This document shows positions 33,969-43,763 of a stretch of 64,000 nucleotides of DNA, in pieces. Within the stretch, counting starts at the first letter, position 1. Each line of letters opens with the position of its first letter. Origin of the DNA: Clostridia bacterium. GTDB taxonomy: Bacteria; Bacillota; Clostridia; Oscillospirales; Acutalibacteraceae. The stretch covers positions 55,667-119,666 of the forward strand of contig JAFYVE010000029.1 in assembly GCA_017549285.1 (NCBI GenBank), written 5' to 3'. The notes under the pieces are model-generated. The model was not told the origin of the DNA. It saw nothing but the letters and a program-made list of their open reading frames with translations, and ran no database searches. A program made the position numbers and the translations under genes.

Positions 33969-36416
33969 TTTCACTATAATTTCAACATCTTCACTTACAA
34001 GGCCGTTGACTGTGAGTGTGTAATCAATTCTGCCTTTTTCTTCGGGTGTGAAGTTCAGGTACCATATCTTAACATCGTTGTCATCACCGGGCTGAATATC
34101 GGATATAATTTCATCCGTCGTGACAGTTTGTCCGTCAAGGCTTAATTCAAGCGTTTCGGCGTAAGTTTTTGTTGTAACGATAAGCCCTGCTTTTTTGCCC
34201 AGAGGTGTTACACGGCTGATTTTTGTTATATCAAGAATCTTTGCGTCATCATAAATTTTAAGAACAAGATTATTTTCTGCCATCTGAATATTCCTGATTG
34301 CATCTTCAATTTCACTCTGTGTTGCACCGCTGTTTTTGTGCACACGTAAAGCCTGATTATAAGCTTCTTCATAAGCGGCAAAGCTTTCTTGAGAATAAAG
34401 CCCCTCTTCATCTGAAATCTTTTCTGAAAGAGCCTTTATAAGCTCCGTGTGATCAGCATAATAAACCTTTTCAGATTCACCTGCTTCAGGGAGCGACGCC
34501 TTTCTGTTGCAGTCTGTGAAACCGGGGAAATAACCGAATGTATCTCGAATCTGACTGAATTCTGCGAAAGAAACAGTCTTATTGATGTCGCTGTTCCACA
34601 TTTTTATGATATTCGACCACATACGGTCAAAAAGGCTGTAAAAATAATCACTTGTACCTGTGTTATCCTTCACACCGTTCCATATTTCAGTCTGTGTGTT
34701 GAGTGCGGCATAGTCATTCCATATAAGGAAATAACCGCCGCCGAGACTGGCTTCGGGCACAATTTCGGCTTTATCGGAATAAACACCCTTTGCACTCACA
34801 TCTGCAGGATACCACTTATTGTAGATATCCTGTTCATTACTCGAATAGAATGACCAGTTACGGTTTTCGGGATTTCTTGCATCCATATTCGGATATTTTG
34901 TTGTGGATGCCGCAACTCTTAAAACATAATAACAGTTAGAAGCAATACAGTTATAGATTATTCTGTTGCCGTCACCGAAATCTTCACTGCCCGAGGTTTC
35001 TGTTTCCCAGAAGAACTTTGCAGGCCATATTGATTGATTGTATTTGCCTGTTGTCTGATTGAAATTTGAAGTCCAATAAAGAATTTCAATATTTTTATCA
35101 AACTTATAACGTGCTTTGCCGTCTGCAGTTATATTGTTTGTTTTTGAACCGATGAAATCGTTATACATACGGCAGGTGTAGCCCTTTGCATTAAGCATTC
35201 TGTTGAGCGAATTTATATAAGCCGGAAATTTATCATATTTCCATTTCACACCTGATTTGCTTAAATTTACTTCGTCCGCACCGATTGAAAAATCAGTTGA
35301 ATCAGAGAATTCTTTGAAGAAATCTGCAATATCGGCATAAATTGCAAAAACGAAAGATTTAGCCGTTTCATTTGTGATATCGATTGTTGTGTAATTGGGG
35401 TAAGTGGGAGAAGCAGCACCTTTTGTGCCCATATAGTTGATGCAGCCGTTTACGTCTTTTGCATTGTATGTTGTTCCGTTATAGATGAACGCATAGCGGG
35501 GGCTGACTTTATAATGCTGTTCGAATTTCCATGTAAGATAATCCAGATGGGCAGGGCTGTCAAAAGAAGGAATAATATCAATCTGATATTCCCGTGCAAC
35601 CTTGCATATATCAATAAGCTCCTGAGTTGTGAGATATTTATCTTTATCAGGATCATTTCTGTAAGGGTCTTTTACCCACGACTGCACGTGGCTTCCGCAT
35701 ATCCACGAAAAGTCATTTACGGGTGAATAGGCTTTGCCGTCACCGTTTGCATCACCATAACAGTTCTTATCCCAGAAATCTGCTCTGAAACCACCGTCTT
35801 CAGAGAAATGGAGTTCAAGTGTATTATAACCCATCCACGAAATCTGACGGATAAAGTTCATTATCCACTCGGCTGAAAAATACTTTCTGCCTGTATCAAG
35901 CATAACTGTTCTCTCTTTTGTGTCGGGAGCATTCTTGCCTGAAAAACCGATAACAGATGTGCTGTTTCTGAGCACTTTCATAAGCATTCCCGATCCGTAA
36001 ATAAGCCCTCTTGTGTCTTTTGCCGTAATTTTTGCAGTTTTGCCCACATTAAAAATATAACCTTCGGCACTGATATCGGCAGAAGAATCAATTTCCAGAA
36101 TAAAATCACCTTTTGAGGCACAGATTTCGGCACCGTATATAATATCGGGTGCTTTGTTGCCGAAAACGGGAAGTGTACCAAGCTGACGTGCAATAAGCTG
36201 AGCTGTTTCTGCGAGTTTTTCATCGGGATCTGATGAAGAAACTATAAAAACTCTTGAAGTGCTTCTGAGCGTATATACCGATGATGTATCGGGAGTATAT
36301 GAGTCAAACAGTCTGCCCGTATTATCAGCCGATTCAGCCGATGAGAACACAGCAGGGGCTGTGATGAGGCAGAATATGAGAAACACGCATATCAGTCTTT
36401 TAATTGTTTTTTTCAT
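33966..36416 (-). CDS. Secreted GH20 beta-N-acetylhexosaminidase/lacto-N-biosidase-like enzyme
   Basis: 816 aa. Signal peptide at residues ~5-28; GH20 small domain (about 50-160); GH20 barrel (about 165-560) with MLDTGRKYFSAEWI, FDSPAHLDYLTW and the catalytic pair Asp381-Glu382 in SIGADEVNL; then a FIVAR-like three-helix segment (about 660-720) and a C-terminal Ig-like domain. GH20 enzymes release terminal GlcNAc/GalNAc or lacto-N-biose from mucin or milk glycans by substrate-assisted catalysis; which of these applies is not decided. The ATG at 36416 has AGGTGA 5 nt upstream; the GTG at 36425 would overlap the previous gene. It is divergent from epimerase and sialate lyase genes. Confidence 0.9.
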   Translation of the reverse strand: MKKTIKRLICVFLIFCLITAPAVFSSAESADNTGRLFDSYTPDTSSVYTLRSTSRVFIVSSSDPDEKLAETAQLIARQLGTLPVFGNKAPDIIYGAEICASKGDFILEIDSSADISAEGYIFNVGKTAKITAKDTRGLIYGSGMLMKVLRNSTSVIGFSGKNAPDTKERTVMLDTGRKYFSAEWIMNFIRQISWMGYNTLELHFSEDGGFRADFWDKNCYGDANGDGKAYSPVNDFSWICGSHVQSWVKDPYRNDPDKDKYLTTQELIDICKVAREYQIDIIPSFDSPAHLDYLTWKFEQHYKVSPRYAFIYNGTTYNAKDVNGCINYMGTKGAASPTYPNYTTIDITNETAKSFVFAIYADIADFFKEFSDSTDFSIGADEVNLSKSGVKWKYDKFPAYINSLNRMLNAKGYTCRMYNDFIGSKTNNITADGKARYKFDKNIEILYWTSNFNQTTGKYNQSIWPAKFFWETETSGSEDFGDGNRIIYNCIASNCYYVLRVAASTTKYPNMDARNPENRNWSFYSSNEQDIYNKWYPADVSAKGVYSDKAEIVPEASLGGGYFLIWNDYAALNTQTEIWNGVKDNTGTSDYFYSLFDRMWSNIIKMWNSDINKTVSFAEFSQIRDTFGYFPGFTDCNRKASLPEAGESEKVYYADHTELIKALSEKISDEEGLYSQESFAAYEEAYNQALRVHKNSGATQSEIEDAIRNIQMAENNLVLKIYDDAKILDITKISRVTPLGKKAGLIVTTKTYAETLELSLDGQTVTTDEIISDIQPGDDNDVKIWYLNFTPEEKGRIDYTLTVNGLVSEDVEIIVK

Positions 36417-36421
36417 ATCTG

Positions 36422-37309
36422 TCACCTGAAATAAGAAAGAATATGTTCCGAAATTCTTATAATAAATTCCGAAAGCCTTTTAAGGAAATCAAGAAGAAGA
36501 TTATATGTATCCTTAAAATCATTTTCTGCTGTTTCACAGGCTGTTACATCTCTGATTAAATCAATGTTGAAATTAACGGAAGAATCTGCCTTCTCATAAG
36601 AGTTGTCAGGAGCGCCCTGCATAAGAACACCGTCTTTATAAAAAAGAGGCTTACGGCAATCCCTGATCGTGTAAATCTCAAGCCCCGAAATCTGCATACT
36701 TTCAAAACAGGTCATTCCGTTATCAACACGAAGAGCAATCATATATGCATTTTTCTCTTCATCAAACGGGCAGGAAGAATAATCAATATCGGTTATAACA
36801 TCAGTATAAGAACTGTTTGTTATTATATTTCTCCAGCAGAGTTCATCTTCGTTAAGAACTGCAAGACTGACAGATGAAGGATATGTTTTTCCCGTATAAA
36901 TATCTGCAAAATAAACAGTTTCTTCTACATTTTTTGTTTTTATTGAAATTGATTTTTCCTCATCTCCGGTTTCTTTTACAAAGAACACAATTGTGCTGTT
37001 ATCATAAGTCCCCGAAAGAAAGATTCCGTCCCTGTTGCTTATTCTCGGATATCCTGTAGCTACACCTTCATAAGTAAAGACGGTGCATTCAGGTGTCCTG
37101 CTTTCATTTCTTACATTATTCTGTGAATAAAGACTGAGTCCGTCTGTTGAATTATAATCTGCAACTGCAAGATTACCCATTTTCAACTGCTGGATGAATG
37201 AAACTGATGTGCCTGTCTGCGCCGTTGCCGAAAGAACTATAATTGAGATAAACACAACTGCTGCTATAATAATGAGCAGTATATGTCCCGATTTATGTTT
37301 ATATTTCAT
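36422..37309 (-). CDS. Signal-anchored extracellular protein, operon partner of GH20
   Basis: 295 aa, not recognised. A basic N-terminus is followed by one hydrophobic helix (about 10-30), probably an uncleaved signal anchor; the rest is beta-rich and extracellular. The C-terminus is an aromatic amphipathic helix (LLDFLKRLSEFIIRISEHIL). Only 5 nt separate its stop from the GH20 start, so both are on one mRNA from the promoter at 37338-37366. It may hold the secreted hexosaminidase at the surface or bind glycan; there is no direct evidence. GGGAG precedes the ATG. Confidence 0.78.
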   Translation of the reverse strand: MKYKHKSGHILLIIIAAVVFISIIVLSATAQTGTSVSFIQQLKMGNLAVADYNSTDGLSLYSQNNVRNESRTPECTVFTYEGVATGYPRISNRDGIFLSGTYDNSTIVFFVKETGDEEKSISIKTKNVEETVYFADIYTGKTYPSSVSLAVLNEDELCWRNIITNSSYTDVITDIDYSSCPFDEEKNAYMIALRVDNGMTCFESMQISGLEIYTIRDCRKPLFYKDGVLMQGAPDNSYEKADSSVNFNIDLIRDVTACETAENDFKDTYNLLLDFLKRLSEFIIRISEHILSYFR

Positions 37310-37337
37310 TTTTAAATCTCCCGTATATTATAGACAA

Positions 37338-37366
37338 ATTATAATATAAAGTAAAAAAGCTGTCAA
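37338..37366 (-). promoter_or_regulatory. Promoter of the GH20 operon
   Basis: Minus strand: TTGACA (37366-37361), 17-nt spacer, TATAAT (37343-37338); a full consensus match. Its -35 is 23 bp from the -35 of the divergent epimerase promoter. Confidence 0.8.
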
Positions 37367-37389
37367 CTTAATATTTTTGCAAATTAGAG

Positions 37390-37418
37390 TTTACAATTTT
37401 TTCTTTTTATGTTATATT
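37390..37418 (+). promoter_or_regulatory. Promoter of the epimerase-lyase operon
   Basis: TTTACA (37390-37395), 17-nt spacer, TATATT (37413-37418), back to back with the GH20 promoter. Confidence 0.6.
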
Positions 37419-37448
37419 AAATGCATATCAAAAAGAAGGATGATGAAA

Positions 37449-38645
37449 ATGGTTCTTTCAAAAGAAAGACAATGGGTCAGTGAACAGCTCACTCAGGTTG
37501 CTGATTTCTGGCTTAAGAACGGTATGGATAAAGTACACGGTGGTGTTTACACCTGCCTTGATAAGGACGGCAAGGTTTTCTCAACCGATAAAAGTGTATG
37601 GATGCAGGGCAGATGCGGCTGGACTTTCGCATATCTCTGCCATATTTACGGTGTGAAACAGGAATGGCTTGAAGCTTCGAAGAGCTGTCTTGATTTCCTT
37701 GAAAACCATTGTATAAACAAGAATGCTCCCGGCAGACTTTACTTCACGGTAACAGAAGACGGTAAGCCTCTTCGTCAGAGAAGATACTGCTATTCGGAAG
37801 CTTTCTACTGCATCGCAAATGCCGAATACTACGGCATAACAGGTGAAAAAGAGCATCTTGAAAGAGCAAGACGTGCATATGATATGTACTGGAATCTCAA
37901 TCACGGTATGCCCGACCCCACAGGTATGGGTCCCAAGACTGACCCCGAAACAAGAACGGGCAGAGCATTGGGTATTCCGATGATTATTCTCAACGTTACT
38001 GCAATAATGCTCCGTGTTGACCCTGAAAATGCAGACCTTTACAATGAAAGAGCAAACGAGTGTGTTGAAGATATCTTTAAGTATCACGTAAAGAAAGACC
38101 TCGGATGTACACTTGAATCTGTCGGTCTTGACGGCACACCCAGACTTGATATAACAGAAGGCAGAGTTGTTAATCCGGGTCACGATATCGAATGCAGCTG
38201 GTTCCTTATGGAAAGAGCAAATATGACAGGTGACAAGGAGCTTCACGCAAAGGCTATAGAAATTTTTGATATGGCTTTTGAAAAGGGTTGGGATAAGGAA
38301 TACGGTGGTATTCTTTACTTTATGGACTGTCTCGGCAATCCTCCCGAGGCTTATGAGCACGATATGAAACTCTGGTGGCCTCATAATGAAGCACTTATTG
38401 CTTCACTTATGATTTATAAGGACACAGGCGACAAAAAGTATATTGATATTTTTGAACAGCTTCTTGATTACACAAAGAAATATTTTGCTTCAGCTCCCTG
38501 CGGTGAGTGGTACGGTTATCTCCGCCGTGACGGACAGCCCACAATGCCGGCTTGTATCGGTTCAACCTTTAAGGGGCCCTTCCACGTACCCAGATGTCTT
38601 ATTATGCTTGACACGATGATGAAAGAAATAGAAGAAAGAGGTTAA
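37449..38645 (+). CDS. N-acylglucosamine 2-epimerase (AGE) family protein
   Basis: 398 aa cytosolic (alpha/alpha)6-barrel enzyme. Family signs: WMQGRCGWTFAYL, YSEAFYCIANAEYY, GHDIECSWFLMERA and WWPHNEALIASL, with the two catalytic histidines expected in GHDIE and WPHNE. AGE enzymes convert ManNAc to GlcNAc; cellobiose 2-epimerases share the fold. The sialic acid lyase gene 4 nt downstream favours the ManNAc reaction. ATG at 37449 (AGAAGGA about 9 nt upstream); ATGs at 37440 and 37443 are too close to that site. Neither a ManNAc kinase nor NagA/NagB lies nearby, so the pathway is completed elsewhere. Confidence 0.85.
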   Translation: MVLSKERQWVSEQLTQVADFWLKNGMDKVHGGVYTCLDKDGKVFSTDKSVWMQGRCGWTFAYLCHIYGVKQEWLEASKSCLDFLENHCINKNAPGRLYFTVTEDGKPLRQRRYCYSEAFYCIANAEYYGITGEKEHLERARRAYDMYWNLNHGMPDPTGMGPKTDPETRTGRALGIPMIILNVTAIMLRVDPENADLYNERANECVEDIFKYHVKKDLGCTLESVGLDGTPRLDITEGRVVNPGHDIECSWFLMERANMTGDKELHAKAIEIFDMAFEKGWDKEYGGILYFMDCLGNPPEAYEHDMKLWWPHNEALIASLMIYKDTGDKKYIDIFEQLLDYTKKYFASAPCGEWYGYLRRDGQPTMPACIGSTFKGPFHVPRCLIMLDTMMKEIEERG

Positions 38646-38649
38646 TAAA

Positions 38650-39567
38650 ATGAGTATTGAAAAATATAAGGGTATATTCCCCGCATTCTATGCTTGCTAT
38701 GGTGACGACGGCAATATTTCAAAGGAAAGAACAGCTGCTCTCGTTGAATTCTTTGTTGCAAAAGGTATGAACGGTCTTTATGTAGGCGGTTCATCAGGTG
38801 AATGTATCTATCATTCTGTTGAAGACAGAAAGATTCAGCTTGAGGCTGTTATGGAAGCTAACAAGGGCAGACTTACAATTATCGCTCACGTTGCATGTAA
38901 CAACACAAAGGACAGCTGTGAACTTGCACGTCATGCAGAGTCACTCGGCGTTGATGCAATTGCTGCTATTCCGCCCATTTATTTCAAGCTTCCCGAAAAG
39001 GCTATTGCAAAATACTGGAATGATATTTCTGATGCAGCTCCCAACACTGATTTCTTCATCTACAACATTCCTCAGCTTGCAGGCACAGCTCTTACTCTTC
39101 CTCTTCTTGACGAAATGCTCAAGAATCCCAGAGTCGTTGGTGTAAAGAATTCTTCAATGCCTGTTCAGGATATTCAGATGTTCAAGCGTCAGGGCAGACT
39201 CAACGGCAAGGAAATTATTGTTTATAACGGTCCCGATGAACAGTTTGTCAGCGGAAGACTTATCGGTGCAGACGGCGGTATCGGCGGTACATATGGTGTT
39301 ATGCCTGAAATGTTCGTAAAGATGAACAAGGCTCTTGCAGACGGTGATTTTGACAGAGCTCAGGCACTTCAGAATGCAGTGTGCGACGTTATCTATTCAA
39401 TGTGCTCCGGCAAGGGCAATATGTATGCAGTTGCAAAGGCTGTCCTCAACAAGAGAGCAGGTCTTGAACTCGGTGGTGTAAGAGCTCCCCTTCTCAACCT
39501 TCAGGACGGCGACGAAGCTGTTGTTGACAAAACTGTTGAACTGATTAACAAGGCACTTGCAATTTAA
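38650..39567 (+). CDS. nanA: N-acetylneuraminate lyase (DapA superfamily)
   Basis: 305 aa cytosolic aldolase that splits sialic acid into pyruvate and ManNAc. Class I aldolase barrel: GGSSGECIYHS carries the pyruvate carboxylate-binding Ser-Gly-Glu, Tyr138 lies in FFIYNIPQLAG and the Schiff-base Lys166 in VGVKNSSM; these numbers match E. coli NanA Tyr137 and Lys165 closely. The product ManNAc is the substrate of the epimerase encoded 4 nt upstream. A terminator follows. Another DapA-family aldolase activity cannot be fully excluded, but the context argues for sialate. Confidence 0.9.
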   Translation: MSIEKYKGIFPAFYACYGDDGNISKERTAALVEFFVAKGMNGLYVGGSSGECIYHSVEDRKIQLEAVMEANKGRLTIIAHVACNNTKDSCELARHAESLGVDAIAAIPPIYFKLPEKAIAKYWNDISDAAPNTDFFIYNIPQLAGTALTLPLLDEMLKNPRVVGVKNSSMPVQDIQMFKRQGRLNGKEIIVYNGPDEQFVSGRLIGADGGIGGTYGVMPEMFVKMNKALADGDFDRAQALQNAVCDVIYSMCSGKGNMYAVAKAVLNKRAGLELGGVRAPLLNLQDGDEAVVDKTVELINKALAI

Positions 39568-39581
39568 TCTCACTAAAAAAA

Positions 39582-39613
39582 AGAAACGGTCCGCAGACCG
39601 TTTCTTCTTTTTA
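39582..39613. terminator. Bidirectional terminator after nanA
   Basis: Perfect 10-bp stem agaaacggtc (39582-39591) with gaccgtttct (39596-39605), then T-rich; A run before it. Ends nanA and, from the other side, the ABC permease gene. Confidence 0.85.
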
Positions 39614-39616
39614 TGT

Positions 39617-42010
39617 TTAGAATTTAATTGATGAGGGAAGTTTTCCGTCAGGAATAAAACAGAGTGATGTGTCACCGTTATCGGTCTTGAATGAAACGAA
39701 ATAACCGTTATCAATATCATCCTGTTCATATACCGTACGGCAGTTTTTCACAAGTTCATTGATGATTGTCTTGTCTGTATAAATCGTATTGTTTGCTTTT
39801 GTGCCTACCGTTTCTTCATAACGTGTCCAGTCGCCTTCCTGCGAAACAGTTGATTTTGCTGATGAATATGATGAAACAAAACATCTTGAAAGAGAAGGCA
39901 TCAGATAACCGTCATTTCCGAAAACAATTTCAAAAGCTTCACTTGCAGGAATGACTTCTGCTGAAATGAATTCAGGTGTCTTTGTCATTTTCTCATAAAC
40001 ACCGATTTCTTTGAGAAGCTTAACTGTGTTTGTCATATCCGCCGTAATATGTGTGTTGAAATACGGGGCCCACGGATTAGAATAAAGGAAATCTGAAAAA
40101 CGGGCAGAGAAGACTGTTTCTGATATTTCTGTTTTCAGGGGGGCTGTCTGTGCATTCAATTCTTCGTCACCGTAACTGTACATAATAAAGCCGACAACCT
40201 GAGAAGCAGGATAATATTTTTCCTGAACCGTACGCTCTGATATATCTTTGTAAAGTGCATCAAGAAGCGAGAGTCTGTCTTTCTCGGAAAGAGTAAGTTT
40301 TATCACCTTATCTGCATAAGCGCTGTAAACATCAATATAATAATTGTTTCTCAGGTTTTTCTGACCATCTGCAAAAATCTTTTCGGGAGACTGGTCATAT
40401 CTGTTGAATGTTTCTATTTCGCCGTTAAATAATTTGTTGAGTGTTTCATTGTAATATTCACAGTCTTCAAGATAAAGGAGCTTTTTATAGCTTTCGGGTG
40501 AGATATTGAAGAAGTTTCTTCTGAATTTTGTTCCGTTTCTGAGTGTGTAGACAAACTGAACGGTATTTCCGAGTGTTCTTTCTTCTTCAGGTGTTTCGGT
40601 TATTGATTTGTGCACATCAAGAACGGCTTTTATATCATTTTTACTTGTGAATTCACCTGTAATTGTTCTGCCGTATGAATAATAGCTCATATCATAATTG
40701 CTGTAACCCCAGCTGTCCTCAAAAAGACCGAACTCAGCTACAGTACCTGCCGGACTGACTGCAACGCTTTCAATATCATCAATATCGGGGAGTTTCTGTG
40801 TAAATCCGAAAAGACCTCCGTTGAAAATGAATGTAAGCCCCACACACAAAGCGATACCTACGGGCAGTTTGTAAAGTCCTTTCAGGAATTTCTTTGAGTC
40901 TCTGAGAACAACGGCTTCAAGTATCAGATGTACGGCTGCAAAAGCTACACAACCGATTACTATTGATGTTATCATAGATTCGATAACATACATCGAATAG
41001 CAGTAAGCTGCAAATGCCGCAAGAGTGGAAACTGCTGTGTTAAGAACTCTGTTAGTTCCTATAAAACCGCTGATTTCGGCTTTTCTTCTGTTGAAGAAGA
41101 AGACTGCAAGGAAGAAGAGCGCAACTGTAAGAACAATCCAGAGAAGTGCAATTCCGAACTGCGGAGATATTGCCGGAACTGTTTCTGTAACAGCATGTTT
41201 TTTGCTCACGGCAAATTCAATCATATTGTTTTTACCCCAGAAAAGAGGGCTCAGAATGCTGAGTTTGTCTGCAAGCGTTGCAACATTATAACCATAGCTG
41301 TATTCAATAGTGTTTACATACAGAAAGTTCATTCCGTAAGGGTTGCCGTAAAGGAATTTATCCATAAGTGTCTGGATGCTGAAAAGGAATACATCAGGCA
41401 CAAGCAAAAGAACAACTGAGAAAACAACTGTTTCAAATGTTGTTCCCACAACGGCAAAAACGGTTGATGTAAGTGTGAATGATGTTGCCGCAACAGAAAA
41501 AAGATAAAGGAAATAGAACAAACATACCTTGAAAAGCGATGCAGAGTATCCGACTGTGAAAATATTTGCAAAGAATGTAACAGTCATCGGCAGAAGCGTT
41601 GCTGCAAAAAGAAGTAACAAGCCTGAAAAATATTTTCCGCAGAAAAGCTTTGCTCTTGTGATGCCGAGTGAATAATAGACATTCACCATTTTCTTTGATG
41701 TTATGAAGTTGAACAGACAAACGGCAGAAATAATACCGCAGACTGCCACGGCAAGCATCAGGAATGTAGCCATATATTCCGCGTCACGGAAAAGAAGGAA
41801 ATGATATGAATTTTTGTTTACGATATGTTCTGTTATGTTTCCGTGTTCATCGTAAACGGCAGTTGTGCCAAAAAGCTCGGATACTGTGTAAAGTGTGGTG
41901 CAGAAAGCAATTATCCCGCACATAACAACAGCTATAAATGTTGTGAGGCTTCTGAAACCCTGCCTGAAAGTAAATTTCAGCGGACTACCTGATGATTTCT
42001 TTGAAGTCAT
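39617..42010 (-). CDS. ABC transporter permease (ABC-2 type, large)
   Basis: 797 aa. Seven or more hydrophobic helices in the first ~420 residues, starting with VVMCGIIAFCTTLYTV (about 20-40), and one large extracellular domain (about 430-790). The ATG at 42010 has GGAGG 8 nt upstream and makes a 26-nt overlap with the ATPase gene; an ATG 39 nt earlier has no proper site. With the ATPase it forms a two-gene transporter of unknown cargo. The long extracellular domain is reminiscent of antimicrobial-peptide resistance or lipid exporters, but no kinase or BceR-type regulator is next to it. Confidence 0.82.
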   Translation of the reverse strand: MTSKKSSGSPLKFTFRQGFRSLTTFIAVVMCGIIAFCTTLYTVSELFGTTAVYDEHGNITEHIVNKNSYHFLLFRDAEYMATFLMLAVAVCGIISAVCLFNFITSKKMVNVYYSLGITRAKLFCGKYFSGLLLLFAATLLPMTVTFFANIFTVGYSASLFKVCLFYFLYLFSVAATSFTLTSTVFAVVGTTFETVVFSVVLLLVPDVFLFSIQTLMDKFLYGNPYGMNFLYVNTIEYSYGYNVATLADKLSILSPLFWGKNNMIEFAVSKKHAVTETVPAISPQFGIALLWIVLTVALFFLAVFFFNRRKAEISGFIGTNRVLNTAVSTLAAFAAYCYSMYVIESMITSIVIGCVAFAAVHLILEAVVLRDSKKFLKGLYKLPVGIALCVGLTFIFNGGLFGFTQKLPDIDDIESVAVSPAGTVAEFGLFEDSWGYSNYDMSYYSYGRTITGEFTSKNDIKAVLDVHKSITETPEEERTLGNTVQFVYTLRNGTKFRRNFFNISPESYKKLLYLEDCEYYNETLNKLFNGEIETFNRYDQSPEKIFADGQKNLRNNYYIDVYSAYADKVIKLTLSEKDRLSLLDALYKDISERTVQEKYYPASQVVGFIMYSYGDEELNAQTAPLKTEISETVFSARFSDFLYSNPWAPYFNTHITADMTNTVKLLKEIGVYEKMTKTPEFISAEVIPASEAFEIVFGNDGYLMPSLSRCFVSSYSSAKSTVSQEGDWTRYEETVGTKANNTIYTDKTIINELVKNCRTVYEQDDIDNGYFVSFKTDNGDTSLCFIPDGKLPSSIKF

Positions 42011-42884
42011 ATTCATTCCCCTCCATTTCTTGTAAGAATATTTCTTCAAGAGAAAGGCTTATTTTTTCTGTAACGGCAGGATTGAGAAGCTTTATCTGCT
42101 CTTCTGCTTCTTTTGTGTCACCGTTTATGGTAAACATCGCAAGCTGACCGTCTTTTATAAGTCCTTCACACTTTATATTTTCAAACTCCTTCAAATCAAA
42201 GCTTCTTGCAAATGCAAGACGGAATTTTGTTCTGCCACGGGAAAGTTCATCAACGGCCCCTGTAACGGAAATCTTCTTCCCGTTGATAATCCCGATATGG
42301 TCGCATAAATTTTCAAGCTCCTGCAGATTATGTGACGAAATAATGACCGACATTCCGTACTCATTTATAGCTTCTTTGAGAAGACCTTTCATCAGAAGTC
42401 TTTTCTGAGGGTCAATGCCGTCAAATGATTCATCAAGGAGCAGAAGTCTCGGATGTGCAGAGAGTGCAAGCACCATTTCAGCCTGTCGTTGCATACCTTT
42501 TGAAAAACCTGCAATTCTCTTTTTCGGGTCAAGTCCGAATGCTTCAACAAGACGGGTGAATGTGCTGTAATTGAAACGGTCGTAATAACCGTTATAGAAA
42601 TCAGCCATTTTCACCATATTTGCATAAGGACCGAAATACAGGTCATCAGGCATAAAGAAAAGCTGTTTTTTCTTTTCTTCATTATTGAATATATTCTCTC
42701 CTTCAAAAAGAACTTCGCCTTTTTCAGGCTTATAAATACCGCAGATGTTTTTCAGAAGCGTCGTTTTACCTGCTCCGTTGTAACCCACAAGACCGTAGAC
42801 ACTACCTCTTTCCACTCTGAGTGAAATATTTTCAAGTGCCGTAAAATTACCGAACTGTTTTGTGAGTTGTCTGACTTCAATCAT
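41985..42884 (-). CDS. ABC transporter ATP-binding protein
   Basis: 299 aa. Walker A GYNGAGKTTLLK, signature FSKGMQRQAE, Walker B LLLLDESFDGID and the H loop IISSHNLQEL are intact; the ~80-residue C-terminal extension is typical of ATPases that drive ABC-2 exporters. KGMQRQ in place of LSGGQ is common in this group. AAAGGAGG sits 7 nt before the ATG. The last 26 nt overlap the permease gene, which supports coupled expression. Confidence 0.93.
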   Translation of the reverse strand: MIEVRQLTKQFGNFTALENISLRVERGSVYGLVGYNGAGKTTLLKNICGIYKPEKGEVLFEGENIFNNEEKKKQLFFMPDDLYFGPYANMVKMADFYNGYYDRFNYSTFTRLVEAFGLDPKKRIAGFSKGMQRQAEMVLALSAHPRLLLLDESFDGIDPQKRLLMKGLLKEAINEYGMSVIISSHNLQELENLCDHIGIINGKKISVTGAVDELSRGRTKFRLAFARSFDLKEFENIKCEGLIKDGQLAMFTINGDTKEAEEQIKLLNPAVTEKISLSLEEIFLQEMEGNEYDFKEIIR

Positions 42885-42994
42885 AACAAAACCTCCTTTG
42901 TGATTTCATTATATATTACGCCTTGTCACAGGTCAACAGGATTGTCTGTTTTTAACTGTTTCTTTGATAAATCTTAACAAACGGATAAAGAATG

Positions 42995-43023
42995 CAAAAA
43001 AAAGAGAGTGGATAACCACTCTC
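42995..43023 (-). terminator. Terminator of hpf
   Basis: 8-bp stem gagagtgg with ccactctc (43004-43023) followed on the minus strand by a T run (43003-42995). Confidence 0.8.
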
Positions 43024-43037
43024 CCGATATATAATTT

Positions 43038-43562
43038 TCAGTCTGCGGAGGGTTCGAGAAGACCGTAGCCTCCGTCAGTTCTCCTGTAAACGAGTGAAAT
43101 CAGATCAGTTGCAGAATTGGTGAACATATAGAACTCGTGACCGAGCATATTCATCTGCAGAATAGCTTCTTCAACACTCTGCGGTTTTACTGAAACTGCT
43201 TTTGTTCTCACAAGTTCAAACTCTGTTTCTTCGGCAACATCTTCTTCGGGGAAACTGTCAAATGAAGCATCCTTAAGACGTTTTTCGAGCTTTGTTTTGT
43301 TTTTGCGGATTCTTCTGATGAGGTTGTCAACGCAATTATCAAGTGCATCATCAATTGTATCGGCTTTCTCCTGTGCTCTGAAAACCATTCCGCCCGCATT
43401 GACCGTTATTTCAACAGTCTGATATGATTTTTCGACAGTAGCCGTGATTTTTGCATCAGCCTCGGAAGCGAAAAACTTATCAACTTTAGCGAGTTTCTTT
43501 TCGGCTTTTTCTTTGAAAGCGTCTCTTGGTGTGCATTTGCGTCCGATAATAGTGATGTTCAT
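43038..43562 (-). CDS. hpf: Ribosome hibernation promoting factor, long form
   Basis: 174 aa. The N-terminal ~100 residues are the S30Ae/YfiA fold (ITIIGRKCTPRDAFKEKAEKKL..KVDKFF) that binds the 30S decoding site; the C-terminal ~60 residues (LVRTKAVSVKPQSVEEAILQMNMLGHEFYMF) are the dimerisation tail that joins two 70S ribosomes into 100S particles in Firmicutes. GGAG precedes the ATG. A TATAAT lies about 60 bp upstream (minus, 43647-43642) without a good -35, so regulation by an alternative factor is possible. Confidence 0.95.
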   Translation of the reverse strand: MNITIIGRKCTPRDAFKEKAEKKLAKVDKFFASEADAKITATVEKSYQTVEITVNAGGMVFRAQEKADTIDDALDNCVDNLIRRIRKNKTKLEKRLKDASFDSFPEEDVAEETEFELVRTKAVSVKPQSVEEAILQMNMLGHEFYMFTNSATDLISLVYRRTDGGYGLLEPSAD

Positions 43563-43763
43563 AACTGCATCTCCTTTGCGTTAAATTTAACAGAATCAAC
43601 TCCTGTTAATTTCACTTTTAATATATCATATTATACCGTATTTGTAAATATATTTATGCAGATTTCATATATATTTTTACAAAATCTTTAAAATTTTAAA
43701 CAAATCGGCAATAATGAACAGGCTGAGAAAAACATATATTTATTATTGAAAAGGAGAATGTTT

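Noticed and set aside
39617-42884. BceAB-type bacitracin resistance module
   Set aside because: The permease has a large outer domain, but no adjacent BceRS-type two-component system and no clear FtsX-like repeat arrangement were seen.
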